Below, one piece after another: positions 34,030 to 43,612 of a stretch of DNA of 64,000 bases (its first letter is position 1; each line of letters opens with the position of its first letter). The notes under the pieces were generated by a model, which searched no databases, was not told the origin of the DNA, and saw only the letters and a list, made by a program, of their open reading frames with translations. Position numbers and translations under genes: made by a program. The DNA lies in the NCBI GenBank assembly GCA_015179125.1, contig WHVA01000090.1, positions 62,001 through 126,000 on the forward strand, written 5' to 3'. Source of the DNA: Gautieria morchelliformis (Eukaryota > Basidiomycota > Agaricomycetes > Gomphales > Gomphaceae).

Positions 34030-34488
34030 TCAAATTGCCAAAATAGGGACTGCTTGTCTCACTGAAGGCGAGGGAGAGGCCCCAGAAGAACCACTGTGGG
34101 TAAGAGGTTAGCGACGAGGAGGAGGGGGGGGAAAAGGCAGCACGGTCTTCTGCTGGGCGAAATGGAGCTAACCTGAAAGGACGACCGCCAAACACATGTC
34201 ACTCAAGCCGATCATGCTGAGGGTGTTTTTGCGACGAAGGAGACCGGAGTAGAAGAATCCTACACAGGGGTGAGACGGGTGAGGGGGGAATAGAGGAAGA
34301 GACGGACCGACGCCGAGAATCATGAGCCAGACGAGGGCGGTGGAGGCGAGGACCCAGGAGATGTCCCCGGGGGAGTAGACGCCTCCCATGGTCAAGTTGG
34401 ATAACCATTGGATGGACTCGGCTAAGATAGAGCGTGGATCAGCGCCATGAGCACTCGCGGGGGGCGTATCATAGGTGATGTTCACCAT
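34030..34488 (-). pseudogene. Ammonium transporter (Amt/Mep) 5' gene fragment, right copy
   Basis: The better preserved copy starts at the ATG at 34488 on the minus strand and gives MVNITYDTPPASAHGADPRS, then ESIQWLSNLTMGGVYSPGDI and SWVLASTALVWLMILGVG. After an intron comes FFYSGLLRRKNTLSMIGLSD, and after a second intron WFFWGLSLAFSETSSPYFGN before a GTGAGT donor near 34030. These are the signature first segments of Amt/Mep permeases. Introns match those of the left copy, so copying was at the DNA level. The gene stops there: downstream sequence does not continue the transporter. Upstream DNA (34490-34620) is shared by both copies, so promoter sequence was probably included. Confidence 0.78.
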
Positions 34489-34860
34489 GGTGAGCTGGGG
34501 AAGGCGAGATTTTAGACAGCTAAGACAAAGGAAGGTGTAAGAAAGGAATGGAAAGCGTGCGTGGGCGGCGGGAAGGGTGCACGTGGTGGATTGGGTGGCG
34601 GTGTGGGGCGAGGAAATACCTAGTGCGTGCTGAGCTGAGCTGGGCCTCATGAGACTGATGTGACGTCGAGAAGCACGGCGAGGACCCTTCACGATGCTCG
34701 TGGCTACAATGTCGGCGCAACAGAGATTGTGCAGCGAATGCCAGGCGTTGTACATCGTCGGCGCTGTCGCTATCGCATCAAAAAGACCGCACCTCCACTA
34801 CGCACTGCATGTGCCAGAGCAGACGACCTACCATTTCACTTGTCACACCCTATGAGAATG

Positions 34861-36700
34861 CCGCGTCAGACACATTTCATACTAGCTGTCACACGAGGCA
34901 GTATCCCCTGTCACATACTTCTGCCCCACACCTCCCCATATACCATCTGCCCCGGCCTACCCTGCGGGAGATTATCCTTGGCCTTGAGTAAGCTTCTTTC
35001 AGCTGTGGTAATGCTAGCTTTCCTGCGCTTTGAAACATAACCAACTGAAACTTGCTGGTTCCACACCGAAATTTTCACGTACATGTAAATTATACCCTTA
35101 AACAGCTACTTGATTACAGGCATGCTGCCGAGCAAAACATACACTGGTCACTCCGTAGCGACCAAAAAGACACCCTAGCCCCTGGCGACACTGTCCCATC
35201 TACACCGTATCCAGATCTTCTATCATATATCTTCCCCTTCGCCCCTCCGTGGCCCAGCCGCCCAAGTCCTTCCGTGACTTCACCGTCCCCACTCTGCTTT
35301 ACTGACTCATCATTGCACACCCGCGAGCCGGACCCTATAACGTTAGCAGCTGTTACCACCCACAACCCGTCACACCACACTCCCCACCAGACGGACGTCT
35401 ATAAGCGTAGCCAGTCACATCAGCAGTACTAGTTACTTCCATCGCGTGTCACCCGATCCCACGTCCGCGCCCATTCCGAATAGTCACAGCGACTGACGGC
35501 AAGCCTCCGACTCGAATACCCGCGAGAAGTCTCCCTAGCACCACTCCATGACCCCATCGTCTCCCACCCTACGTGTCATTGTCTAACAGCCCGGAGCGCA
35601 AGTCAAAATCATAACACCCATACCATGCGTGATGTTCGCCTATGTCCGAAATCAGAGGGGAGTGTAAGGAATGACGCAGCACAAACACTGCTTCGGAAGC
35701 GGGGCAAAATAATACACTCATGTCTGAGCTTCGGGGACGAGATGAAAGAGTTTTTAGAGCAAAGCTTTTCTGTGATCTCGAAATCTTTCGTCGGAAGGCA
35801 CCCGGTTGTAAGAGGCTGACGATACGGCGTAGATTCGTTCGTCAAAGGTTAAGTTGATACACGTCGGGGAGGATGTGAATTACAGGCCAGGGGTGGATGG
35901 GGCAAGTCAGAGAGGAGGGCACGGTCGGTAGAGGTTATATGGCCTTGGTTCCTTCCACCTTGGTGAGTATGTGAGTACTGGATCGTACGTGGCTTGTGCG
36001 TGAATCCTTGCATCCTGCGTCGTCCATAACAGGCCCCATTTCCAAACCACGTACCGTATCCTGGCTTTGCGTCCGTGTAGCGGCGTGTGATGCTGGAGGA
36101 ACGTCCCATCCCAGTCCTAACCGCTAACGCTCGACACATAAGCAAAGCGACCGGCCGCAAAGCACCGCTGCACGTAACTCCTCAGCAATGACCCGATGGA
36201 CGTCGACAATACATCCACGCTTAGGTAGACGTTGATCGTGCTTCGCGGATACACATTCACACGATACATTTGCCTCATTCCCTGAACGGCCCACTTATTC
36301 CGAAACTCTTCTGCCAAGTCTAATTGTCACTCCCTCGTCCAAAATATCTACACTCCGAAGCAGCACCACCGCGTTTAGCCCCTCGCTGTAGCATGCGTAG
36401 ACAGGCATAGCATCCAGTACGCCGGCGAAACGGCTGGGCTTGTGGATACTGGGCAGTCCTCCCGAAGCTCGCACTGGAATTATGGTGTGAGAAGCCACGT
36501 TTCCAGACATCCCAGCACGCAGCACTCAACCCACATCCGATCAACGTATCCTCGACCATTCTGTCATCCCAGAGATGGTTACTGCCTCCCACGCCGTAAC
36601 ACACACACCGCGACAGAGTCCGCGGCAGCCAGCGTCCCTCAGCCGTATCACGCCCAGGCTCCAATGTCCCAGGATAGGGAGTCGCTATTGAAATGTTAGA
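34861..36700. repeat. Segmental repeat copy 4 (Y-Z unit), diverged
   Basis: 34861-35740 matches 25905-26340 in scattered blocks (CCTCCCCATATACCAT, CCTACCCTGCGGG, CTGCTTCGGAAGC). 36220-36640 matches 26385-26800 (CGGCCCACTTATTCCG, AAAATATCTACACT). This is the oldest-looking copy. I see no gene: open stretches on both strands lack recognisable motifs. Confidence 0.55.
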
Positions 36701-36968
36701 CATTCCGGTGAATTTGAGCACTGACCTGGACCGTGACCCATCACAGCAAATGTTGACCGGTGACCGCTTTGAATGCGAGACTGAGACGAAATTCTCCGCT
36801 CGAGTGCACGAGTCAAAATATAGTTAAGTGATACAAAGTTCTACAGTGTACAGGTGAGTGAACGACGTGATGCATGGAGGCTAGCTATGCTCTTACCTCT
36901 GTGTTGCGCGCGAGAGGGTGAGTCAAACGGCTGAAGTAGACAAGACAGGACGAAGTAACCACTTAGAT

Positions 36969-37421
36969 TCAAATGAATGCCTCGCATATTGTGCAAAGGC
37001 AGCAGGGACGGAAACCAGTCAGAGCTATGAAGATTGTCTCGGAATGGCTTCCATGGTTTGTTACTACAACACACTTGTTCGTGGTTCGTGGTGGGTCGTT
37101 ATACATTGAGTTACGACAGGTCCGAAGTAGCAACAGCGTCTTGGAGGTTGGAGCTCTGGGGTATGAGCCAGGTATGGCGGCGAAGTTCTCATCAATGATC
37201 AGAGGACGTGACACTATAACCACATCGCCCCACCGTGCACGCCATATTCTCTTCCCATCTCGTCCATACGCCATAAGTGGTGGGTCGTCGTCCAACACCG
37301 TCCACACTCGCCCGCTAATCTCATTCCACCCCAGCCCAATAGCAATATCCGCTATCACATCCACTGCCGCCCAGAAAAGCACGCACGTACCTGCCTCCCA
37401 TACCACTGCAGGCATATACAA
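36969..37421 (-). CDS. Hypothetical reading frame, minus strand
   Basis: 150 codons are open (AVVWEAGTCVLFWAAVDVIA, GRVWTVLDDDPPLMAYGRDG, RWGDVVIVSRPLII). The composition looks protein-like, with hydrophobic and Trp/Asp-rich stretches, unlike the repeat frames nearby. No family is recognised. The frame is cut at its upstream end by the MITE starting at 37404 (18 nt of the frame lie inside the MITE), so it is probably part of a larger host gene broken by that insertion. Confidence 0.35.
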   Translation of the reverse strand: MYMPAVVWEAGTCVLFWAAVDVIADIAIGLGWNEISGRVWTVLDDDPPLMAYGRDGKRIWRARWGDVVIVSRPLIIDENFAAIPGSYPRAPTSKTLLLLRTCRNSMYNDPPRTTNKCVVVTNHGSHSETIFIALTGFRPCCLCTICEAFI

Positions 37422-37806
37422 GTTTTTTTGTCAGAAAAACTGCTGAAAAAACTGTAAAGATTTTCCAAATATTTTTAGTGTTTTTTATGTAAAAAAAAAC
37501 TATAATATTTTTTTTTGTTTTTATTAGAATTTGTTGAGCAAGAAAATTCTAAAAAAAATCAAAGTTTTTTTTCAGGGTTTTTTCAGGGTTTCTTTGTGTT
37601 TTCACAAAGAAACTTATAAAAAAACATAAAAAACCCTGCAAAAAACTTTTAAACTTTTTTTACAATTTTCTTGCTCAACAAATTCTAACAAAAACACAAA
37701 ATTTTGTTAAAGTTTTTTTACATTAAAAACACTAAAAAAATGTGGAATATCTTTACAGTTTTTTGAACAGTTTTTTAGACCAGAAATTTTTTATATGCCT
37801 CAAGTG
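37404..37806. mobile_element. Foldback MITE with CACTGCAGGC ends, copy 1
   Basis: 403 bp, almost wholly an inverted repeat: CACTGCAGGCATATA at the left, TATATGCCTCAAGTG at the right, and a central turn around TTTCTTTGTGTTTTCACAAA near 37595. TAC flanks both ends as a 3-bp target duplication. The CACTG start and 3-bp duplication fit a non-autonomous CACTA-type (CMC) element. It is very T- and A-rich and encodes nothing. Confidence 0.88.
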
Positions 37807-37980
37807 TACTAGCTACACCTTCCATATAAGTATGCCTTGATTAACATACGGTCGATCCAGGGCCAGGCACCATGCACGGATAAGAAACCTGCGATATACA
37901 TAGGAGGGTGGGAAGAGGGAATTGTGGGGAAGAACAGATATATATGTGGAGAAGATATCATACATGGCGAAGGCGGCCCA

Positions 37981-38062
37981 CAGGTGAGAGGCAAGAAGTC
38001 GAGAAGGTGAGAAGGCAAGAAGGTGAGATGGCAAGAGGGCAAGAAGGCAAGAAGGCGGCAAG
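37981..38062. repeat. Low-complexity GAAGGCAAGAAGGTGA repeats
   Basis: About ten imperfect 8-bp units of GCAAGAAG/GTGAGAAG. The frames through it on the minus strand (Leu/Pro-rich) are a by-product. Confidence 0.7.
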
Positions 38063-38099
38063 AAGGGCATAAGTATAGGGGAAGACTCGGACGTGAAGC

Positions 38100-38473
38100 C
38101 CACTCGTTCTCATTCACCTGGCGTCACGTGGTCCAGTGACGAGAGAGTTGCCTTCAATGTGTCATATCTCTCCTCTGAGTCTGATACAATTAGGCTGAGT
38201 TCGAAGAAGGAAATGTATATATTAGTCTGAGTTCTACGAGGGTCTCACCTGAGTTCGAAGAAGGAAAGGTACTATTCCTTCTTCGAACTCAGACACCATA
38301 TCGATACGATCACGTGATATACTGCGTCATGCTGCTGCAGCAACACACCCTCCTGACGCAGTACATCTGTGGTCAATAAAGACCCATGGTACATTGATGA
38401 CATTCTACTAGTTCGCGGGGCAGAGCCTTCATCAGTAGGTCCGCTGGCATGCTGTTCGTAGGTATATTGGAAT
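38100..38473 (-). mobile_element. End of another Copia element (pol tail plus LTR part)
   Basis: On the minus strand NIPTNSMPADLLMKALPREL (about 38470-38400) is the C-terminus of a Copia RNase H. It is followed by a stop and then an LTR-like start TGTTGCTGCAGCAGCATGAC near 38350. Copia-2 (LTR-d) begins immediately at 38474, so one Copia element appears to have inserted into the pol end of another. The LTR part carries three copies of GAGTTCGAAGAAGGAA, two of them as a palindrome. Confidence 0.65.
38249..38292. repeat. 44-bp perfect palindrome with 8-nt loop
   Basis: Arms of 18 bp, CTGAGTTCGAAGAAGGAA and its exact complement, around AGGTACTA. A further direct copy of the arm lies at 38195-38212. 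The words contain TTCGAA and TTCTTCGAA, which resemble heat-shock-factor sites (nTTCn/nGAAn). Confidence 0.9.
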
Positions 38474-38637
38474 CTGTACTGACTGGTTAGATCTCAGTCT
38501 CACAGATGATTTTGATAGACTATATATATATACCTGTACCGACTGGTTAGATCTAGGTACAGGTGTATCAATACATATGAAAAAGGGTAACTAGGTGAGA
38601 TCCCATTACCTCAGTCTCACAGATGATTGTGATAGAC
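38474..38637 (-). repeat. LTR-d module: A, intron-like segment, B, then A-B joined
   Basis: Read on the minus strand: A1 38637-38609, intron-like segment 38608-38552 (GTAATGG...TACCTAG, with CTCACC inside), and B1 38551-38533 (ATCTAACCAGTCGGTACAG). After a GTATATATATAT spacer, A2 (38520-38492) and B2 (38491-38474) are joined directly. A1 and A2 differ at one base, B1 and B2 at one. B2 reaches the LTR end. I see no clear TATA box at the distance found in the other three. Confidence 0.88.
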
Positions 38638-38725
38638 TGAGGAAAAGGATGTGAACTCTGACAGGCATCTCAAGTACCGCGCCAGCGGAGTTTGGTATGC
38701 GTATAGGTCATGCTTGAACTCCAAC
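38474..38725 (-). repeat. Copia-2 3' LTR (LTR-d)
   Basis: 252 bp on the minus strand, TGTTGGAG (38725) to CAGTACA (38474), preceded by a GGGGGGTG polypurine tract (38726-38733). It carries the A/B module but belongs to a different Copia lineage from LTR-a, -b and -c. Apart from the module layout and the CTCAGT/ACTGAG ends of A, its sequence is unlike theirs. Confidence 0.85.
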
Positions 38726-38734
38726 ACACCCCCC

Positions 38735-40805
38735 TCAAGCGATGACCTCGCCATTTGATCTTTGGATGCCTAACTTGTTGAACAGGTAGCTGAAGATCGG
38801 ACAGCTCAGAGCTTTGGTAAGTATGTCTGCGGAATTTTCTCTTGTTGGAACATGTGTAAAGCTGACCTCAGTGCACACGACATGTTCACAGATGAAATGG
38901 TGAGCGACATCGATGTGCTTTGTCCTGGCATGGAAAGTGGGATCCTTGGTGAGGATAATCGCACCCATGTTGTCACATAAAATGTTAGTGGCGCCTTTCT
39001 GTTCAAAACCGAGGAGTTTCAGTAATGATTTTAGCCATAGTGCTTCTTTGGTGCCATATGAGCACCACATGTATTCGGCTTCGACACTGGATGTTGCTAC
39101 GGTGGGTTGTTTCTTCAAGCTCCACAAGATCGGACCACCACCTAAGGAGTATAGGTAGCCGGCAGTAGATCTACGGTCATCCCGATCCAAAGCCCAGTCG
39201 GAGTCCACCCACCCAGATAGGGGAACATTTTTCCCACCTAGGATGAGCTCCACATCACGTGTCGTGTATAGGTATGTGATGACTCTCTGGGCTTGCGTCC
39301 AATGTACGGGACCAGGGTTGCCACTGAATTGACTCAGGTGGGAAACCGCGAATGAGATGTCCGGCCGCGTGCCCATCGCCGCATACATCATGGATACCAT
39401 AGCGGTGAGGTAGGGAATTTTCTGCATGCCCCTCACCTCATCCTCACTTTTAGGGAATAGGTCTTTGGACAGCACGACGGTGTGGTCGAGTGGGGTATAC
39501 TTGGCATATGCCTTCTGTAAGTTCAACCACTTCATGATCATCTCGATGTAGGCACGCTGAGACAGGGAGATCGTCCTCACAGCCCTGTCCCTTTTTATAG
39601 CCATGCCGAGGAGGTGATGAACCTCGCCAAGGTCCACAAGATCAAAGATCGCACCGACATCAGCTTTAACCCTCACCATCTCCGCCGTGGTACTCGCCAC
39701 CGCACAGATGTCATCGACATGGATTGCGAGAATGGAGGTCCCATCTGTGGTGGTGCGTGTGTATATGCAGTGGTCAGCAGCGACTCTGGTAAAACCCATC
39801 TCTTCCACCAGGGCCTTGTTAAGCCTAGCATTCCACAACCGCGGTGACTGTACCAGACCGTAGAGTGTCTTCTTCAGCCGACAAACGTGAGTCGCCTTTC
39901 CTTTCACAACGTGTCCTTCCGGTTGCTTCATATACACAGCATCGTCTAGCTCTCCATGCAAAAAGGCAGTTTTGATGTCCATCTGGTGGATCTCCCAATC
40001 CATCGCGGCACCAATGTGTAGTATTGCACGTACAGACTCCATCCTTGTAACAGGAGCGAAGGTGTCCGTGTAGTCGATACCGGCCCTTTGGACAAAACCT
40101 TTCGCCACCACACGGGACTTACAACAGCGCTTTGCAGTACGTAAGGCAGGTGCTGATTTTGCACGTGCTTTAGCGGCAAGACTCAAAACAGCCATAACTC
40201 AGGTAATACTGCTCTGATTGCTTTGAAATTTTGTATATAGCTTTATGTAGCTCATATGCAGGGAACAGAGCAATAATATCCAGCAAAGTCATCCACTTTC
40301 AAATTCACACAAAAATTGGGATTTTCAAATTACTTGATTTTTAGTGAGGTTATTACTCTGTGCCCTGCCTATGATCTACATAAAGCTATATACAAAATTT
40401 CGAACCAATCAGAGCACTATTCCCTGAGTTATCACTGTTTTAAGGCTTGCAGCTAAAATACGCACAAAATCAGCACCTGCCTTATGTACTGCAAAGCACT
40501 GTAAACCTCTTAGGAGTGCCGACGACATCTTTCTTCCTCAGGAACACCCATTTGGATGGGATGACAGGACGACTGTCAGGGACTTCAGTCTGTGGGACAA
40601 GATCCCATACACCGTGTTTTGACAGTGAGTGCATCTCCTCGTTCATACTCGACTCCCACTATGGGGCATCCGATCTCTGTAGGATTTCTCAATATGTCTT
40701 GGGGTCATCCACTTCACCGACACAACACCATTCATCTTTGGACTCAGCCACAAAGACACCCACTTCCTCGCTATCTAATGGAGCACCCCCTTGAGTTTGC
40801 ACTCT
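38735..40805 (-). mobile_element. Copia-2 pol (reverse transcriptase and RNase H)
   Basis: On the minus strand a long open stretch (40125 to 38735) encodes the reverse transcriptase from RVVAKGFVQRAGIDYTDTFA through HQMDIKTAFLHGEL and LYGLVQSPRLWNARL to RNase H (SGWVDSDWALDRDDRRSTAG, CDNMGAIILTKD, ARTKHIDVAHHF). Beyond a foldback insertion (40126-40500) the upstream part of the same domain continues to about 40805 (MNEEMHSLSKHGVWDLVPQT, SKWVFLRKKD). Gag, protease and integrase are missing. It is a fossil, but the retained RT-RNase H part has few breaks, so it looks fairly young. Confidence 0.88.
40126..40500. mobile_element. Foldback element inside Copia-2 reverse transcriptase
   Basis: About 375 bp made of two inverted arms (40126-40270 and 40360-40500), starting AGCGCTTTGCAGTAC and ending GTACTGCAAAGCACT. 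Arms share TAAGGCAGGTGCTGATTTTG and TTTTGTATATAGCTTTATGT. It separates two pieces of one Copia domain, so it is an insertion, later than the Copia insertion. A target duplication could not be fixed. Confidence 0.8.
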
Positions 40806-40839
40806 GATTTCTCGCATCTGTTTTGGAACCCTTCAAGAC

Positions 40840-42220
40840 TTTGGTGTCAGAGCTAACACTTTGGTCTATCAGAATGTGTCGTATACAAAACTCAAAGAAT
40901 ATTAAACAATGCTGCAGCACAACTCCGGAAATAATTTAATATTTGTACCTTGGTTGCAATCCACGTAAGAACTAGTCCAAGTTAATACGGATGGAAGGCA
41001 ATACGTTTCTTAGCAGCACTGAACAATAAACTAAAAGTCTGTAGGTTCGAGGACGACTATTGGGGTCCAAGTATTCCAAAAGGATAGGAATGGCTTCACA
41101 GGAGAGTTTGTAAGTGGACTGACCCGATTAACGTCAATGCATTGCAATAAACGAGCGACTAGGGTTTAAGAAGTGACTTGTGAAAGTCACTGAACAGGAA
41201 GTCACTGATCAGTTTGTCTCGGGTATTGGAGAGCTAATTGACAAGGAAATCGATTGTCAGACTCACTCTGCAGAATTTCACCTGGAGTGTTAGTCCGGGT
41301 GGCTAAGTAGAAACGCAACTACTTAACTGAGAATTAATACACTAAGTAAGTGTAATAACCCTAGCTGGGGTTAGCAGCTTAGTAAGCTGTGAAAGCTTGG
41401 CAAGTCACATGAGGTACGTGGATAGTAGATGATGATGTATTGGCTGATTCACTGCTAAAACTGCAGGCTATTTATACTGCATCTATCTAGCTTATGTAAC
41501 TACTGCTAGGAACCTTGTAGAAGCTTCAGGAAAGGTTTGGAAACTATTGGAAGGCTGTGGAAGGTTCTATTGCTATATTGGGTTAAAGTCACAGCTCTGT
41601 GACAGTAAAGCTAAGAGTATGTAAGAAACTCCCACGCTCATGTGATTATCATGTGACGAAGGAAAGTCATGTGACTTCAAGCTCGATTGAGGTCATGTGA
41701 CGGTGTCATGTGATTGTCAGGTGACCGTAGATAATCAGGTGACTTTGAGGTCAGGTGATAGTCAGCTGACTGTGGATGATCAGGTGACTTTGAGCTGTTT
41801 TTGAGGTCATGTGATAGTCATGTGACCATGGGGGATTCTTAGCTAAACTATCAAGAGATTGTTGTATCTTGTGGACCCAATGTGAGTGTAGCTATGGCAC
41901 AGCACAGCCTAACATAGCCTTGTTGCTATGGTAGCATAGGTTGGGCAGAGTTTGTATTGCACAAACTGTGTTGTGGAGGCTTGGGAATAAATTGCCATTT
42001 CCAGAGTGCTGAGTCCGAACCGGTAGAGTGTCCACAGGCTTGAGTTCGGGCTCGTGCGTGTCGGAGTTTGAATAAGCAGAGTTGTGGATACATGTGGATT
42101 CATAACTCTGCTGCAACAGAATAGAAGTGTTTTGAGCCAAAGACTTCATTAGAAATGGCGAAAAAATGGTAGGAAATTAGAGGAAGTTTAAATAGTTCAT
42201 CCCCAATGATAGCAATACCA
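40840..42220 (-). promoter_or_regulatory. Non-coding block with TATA box and CANNTG array
   Basis: No gene is seen in 1.4 kb. On the minus strand a canonical TATAAATA lies at 41476-41469. Upstream of it (41638-41825) about twelve copies of GTCATGTGAC, GTCAGGTGAC or GTCAGCTGAC occur within 190 bp. These are E-box-type sites. The layout suggests an LTR U3/promoter (possible limits TGTTAGGC near 41915 to TCTGACA near 40848) placed upstream of Copia-2, but matching LTR ends or a target duplication were not proven. Confidence 0.5.
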
Positions 42221-42745
42221 GTATGCTATATTTTAAGGTCACTATTTCGAAAATACATGGAATTTCTCCTATTTGACCGGCAAAGCAGGATCCCATACAG
42301 CATCTCCCTGAGCGTTCTGTCCATTACTGACTCATAGGACAGACCTCGCATCGCGGCGCCCACGGCAGACACCTTCGGTACACGGGTGGAACGCCACAGT
42401 AGTACTATAGGATCAGTGTAGGGCATGGGGTTCAGATCCTCATTGTGTTCAGGGTCAGGCTCTGGAATCGCATCCGCATTCGCGATGACACCAGGGTGGT
42501 GGGTGTGGCCTTCAAATGGTGCTGAAATGGCCTCCCCAGTGTCTGCATTCCACACATGGATCGTGTTGTCATAAAACCTGGAGACCATGTGCTTGCCATT
42601 GTGCGAGAACGCCACCGACATGACCCAGGCGGTGTGGCCTTCAAATGGTGCTGAAATAGTCTCTCCGGTGTCTGCATTCCACACACAGATCGTGCCATCA
42701 TAAGACCTGGAGATGATGCACTTGCCGTCATGGGAGAATGCTACT

Positions 42746-43145
42746 CACTGCAGGCATATAAAAGTTTCCTTGTCTGAAAAACTGTTGAAAAAACTGTAAA
42801 GATTTTCCAAATATTTTTACTGTTCTTTATGTGAAGAAAACTATCATAAAATTTTGTGTTTTGTTAGAATTTGTTGAGCAAGAAAATTGTAAAAAAATTT
42901 AAAGTTTTTTTCAGGGTTTTTTTATGGGTTTCTTTGTGTTTTCACAAAGAAACTTATAAAAAGACATAAAAAAACCCTGCAAAAAACTTTAAACTTTTTT
43001 ACAATTTTCTTGCTCAACTAATTCTAACAAAAACACAAAGTTTTGTTATAGTTTTTTTACATTAAAAACACTAAAAAAATTTGGAATATCTTTACAGTTT
43101 TTTGACCAGTTTTTCAGACCTGAAAATTTTTATATGCCTCCAGTG
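42746..43145. mobile_element. Foldback MITE with CACTGCAGGC ends, copy 2
   Basis: 400 bp, of the same family as 37404-37806 (about 90 percent identical by eye), CACTGCAGGCATATA to TATATGCCTCCAGTG, with ACT duplicated on both sides. It sits inside the first WD40 repeat of the NLR gene: the codons on either side (ending RVSSVT and starting AFSHDGKCI) are those normally adjacent in a WD40 repeat. Confidence 0.9.
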
Positions 43146-43612
43146 ACTGATGAGACCCTGAGATTGTGGCCTATCAAGATGTTTTCAATAGCTGGCCACA
43201 CCTTTAGTTTCCCTGTCTCTATGCAGAGTAGTCTTGGAAAGTCTGGGAGGTACATCCATCACACTATGGAACTTTCAGGTGCAAGCAGGAGTGCCAACAC
43301 ATAGAGATGAGGAGTGCTTTCTGAGATTACACTCCAGAAAGTAGCAACAAACTTGCGGGTATCCCATACAAATGCTGTAGTGTCATTATCCTAAAGCTCA
43401 TCAGACTCATGTCAGAGCTCATAACAACTCGGGCACTCACCTGACTCCAGTCCATTATTGACAAGAGCGCTGCTGAAGCATCAGGTACCTGCGTCATCAG
43501 ACTCAAAACTTCCAGCCAGTAGAGTCGCTTAGTCTTGAAGAACTCCTTAACCTTTGCACTGATACCCGGCGTAAAGGTGGTGGCACGAACATGGTCTGCC
43601 CAAAAACTCTTG

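Larger units (their letters stand above)
29612..34860. repeat. Right arm of the large inverted duplication
   Basis: This is the inverted partner of 20582-25473, with the same content in mirror order: end repeat (29612-29737), ankyrin/WD40 scraps, array, unassigned middle, ammonium transporter fragment (34030-34488), and end repeat (34620-34770). It is about 0.35 kb longer, mainly because of a segment at about 31197-31517 that the left arm lacks. A poly-A run of about 20 lies at 32087. The sequence outside the right end continues as another Y-Z repeat copy. Confidence 0.8.

Noticed and set aside
37404-37806. Long hairpin as a microRNA precursor
   Set aside because: Terminal repeats, target duplication and a second copy show a MITE; no evidence of processing is available.
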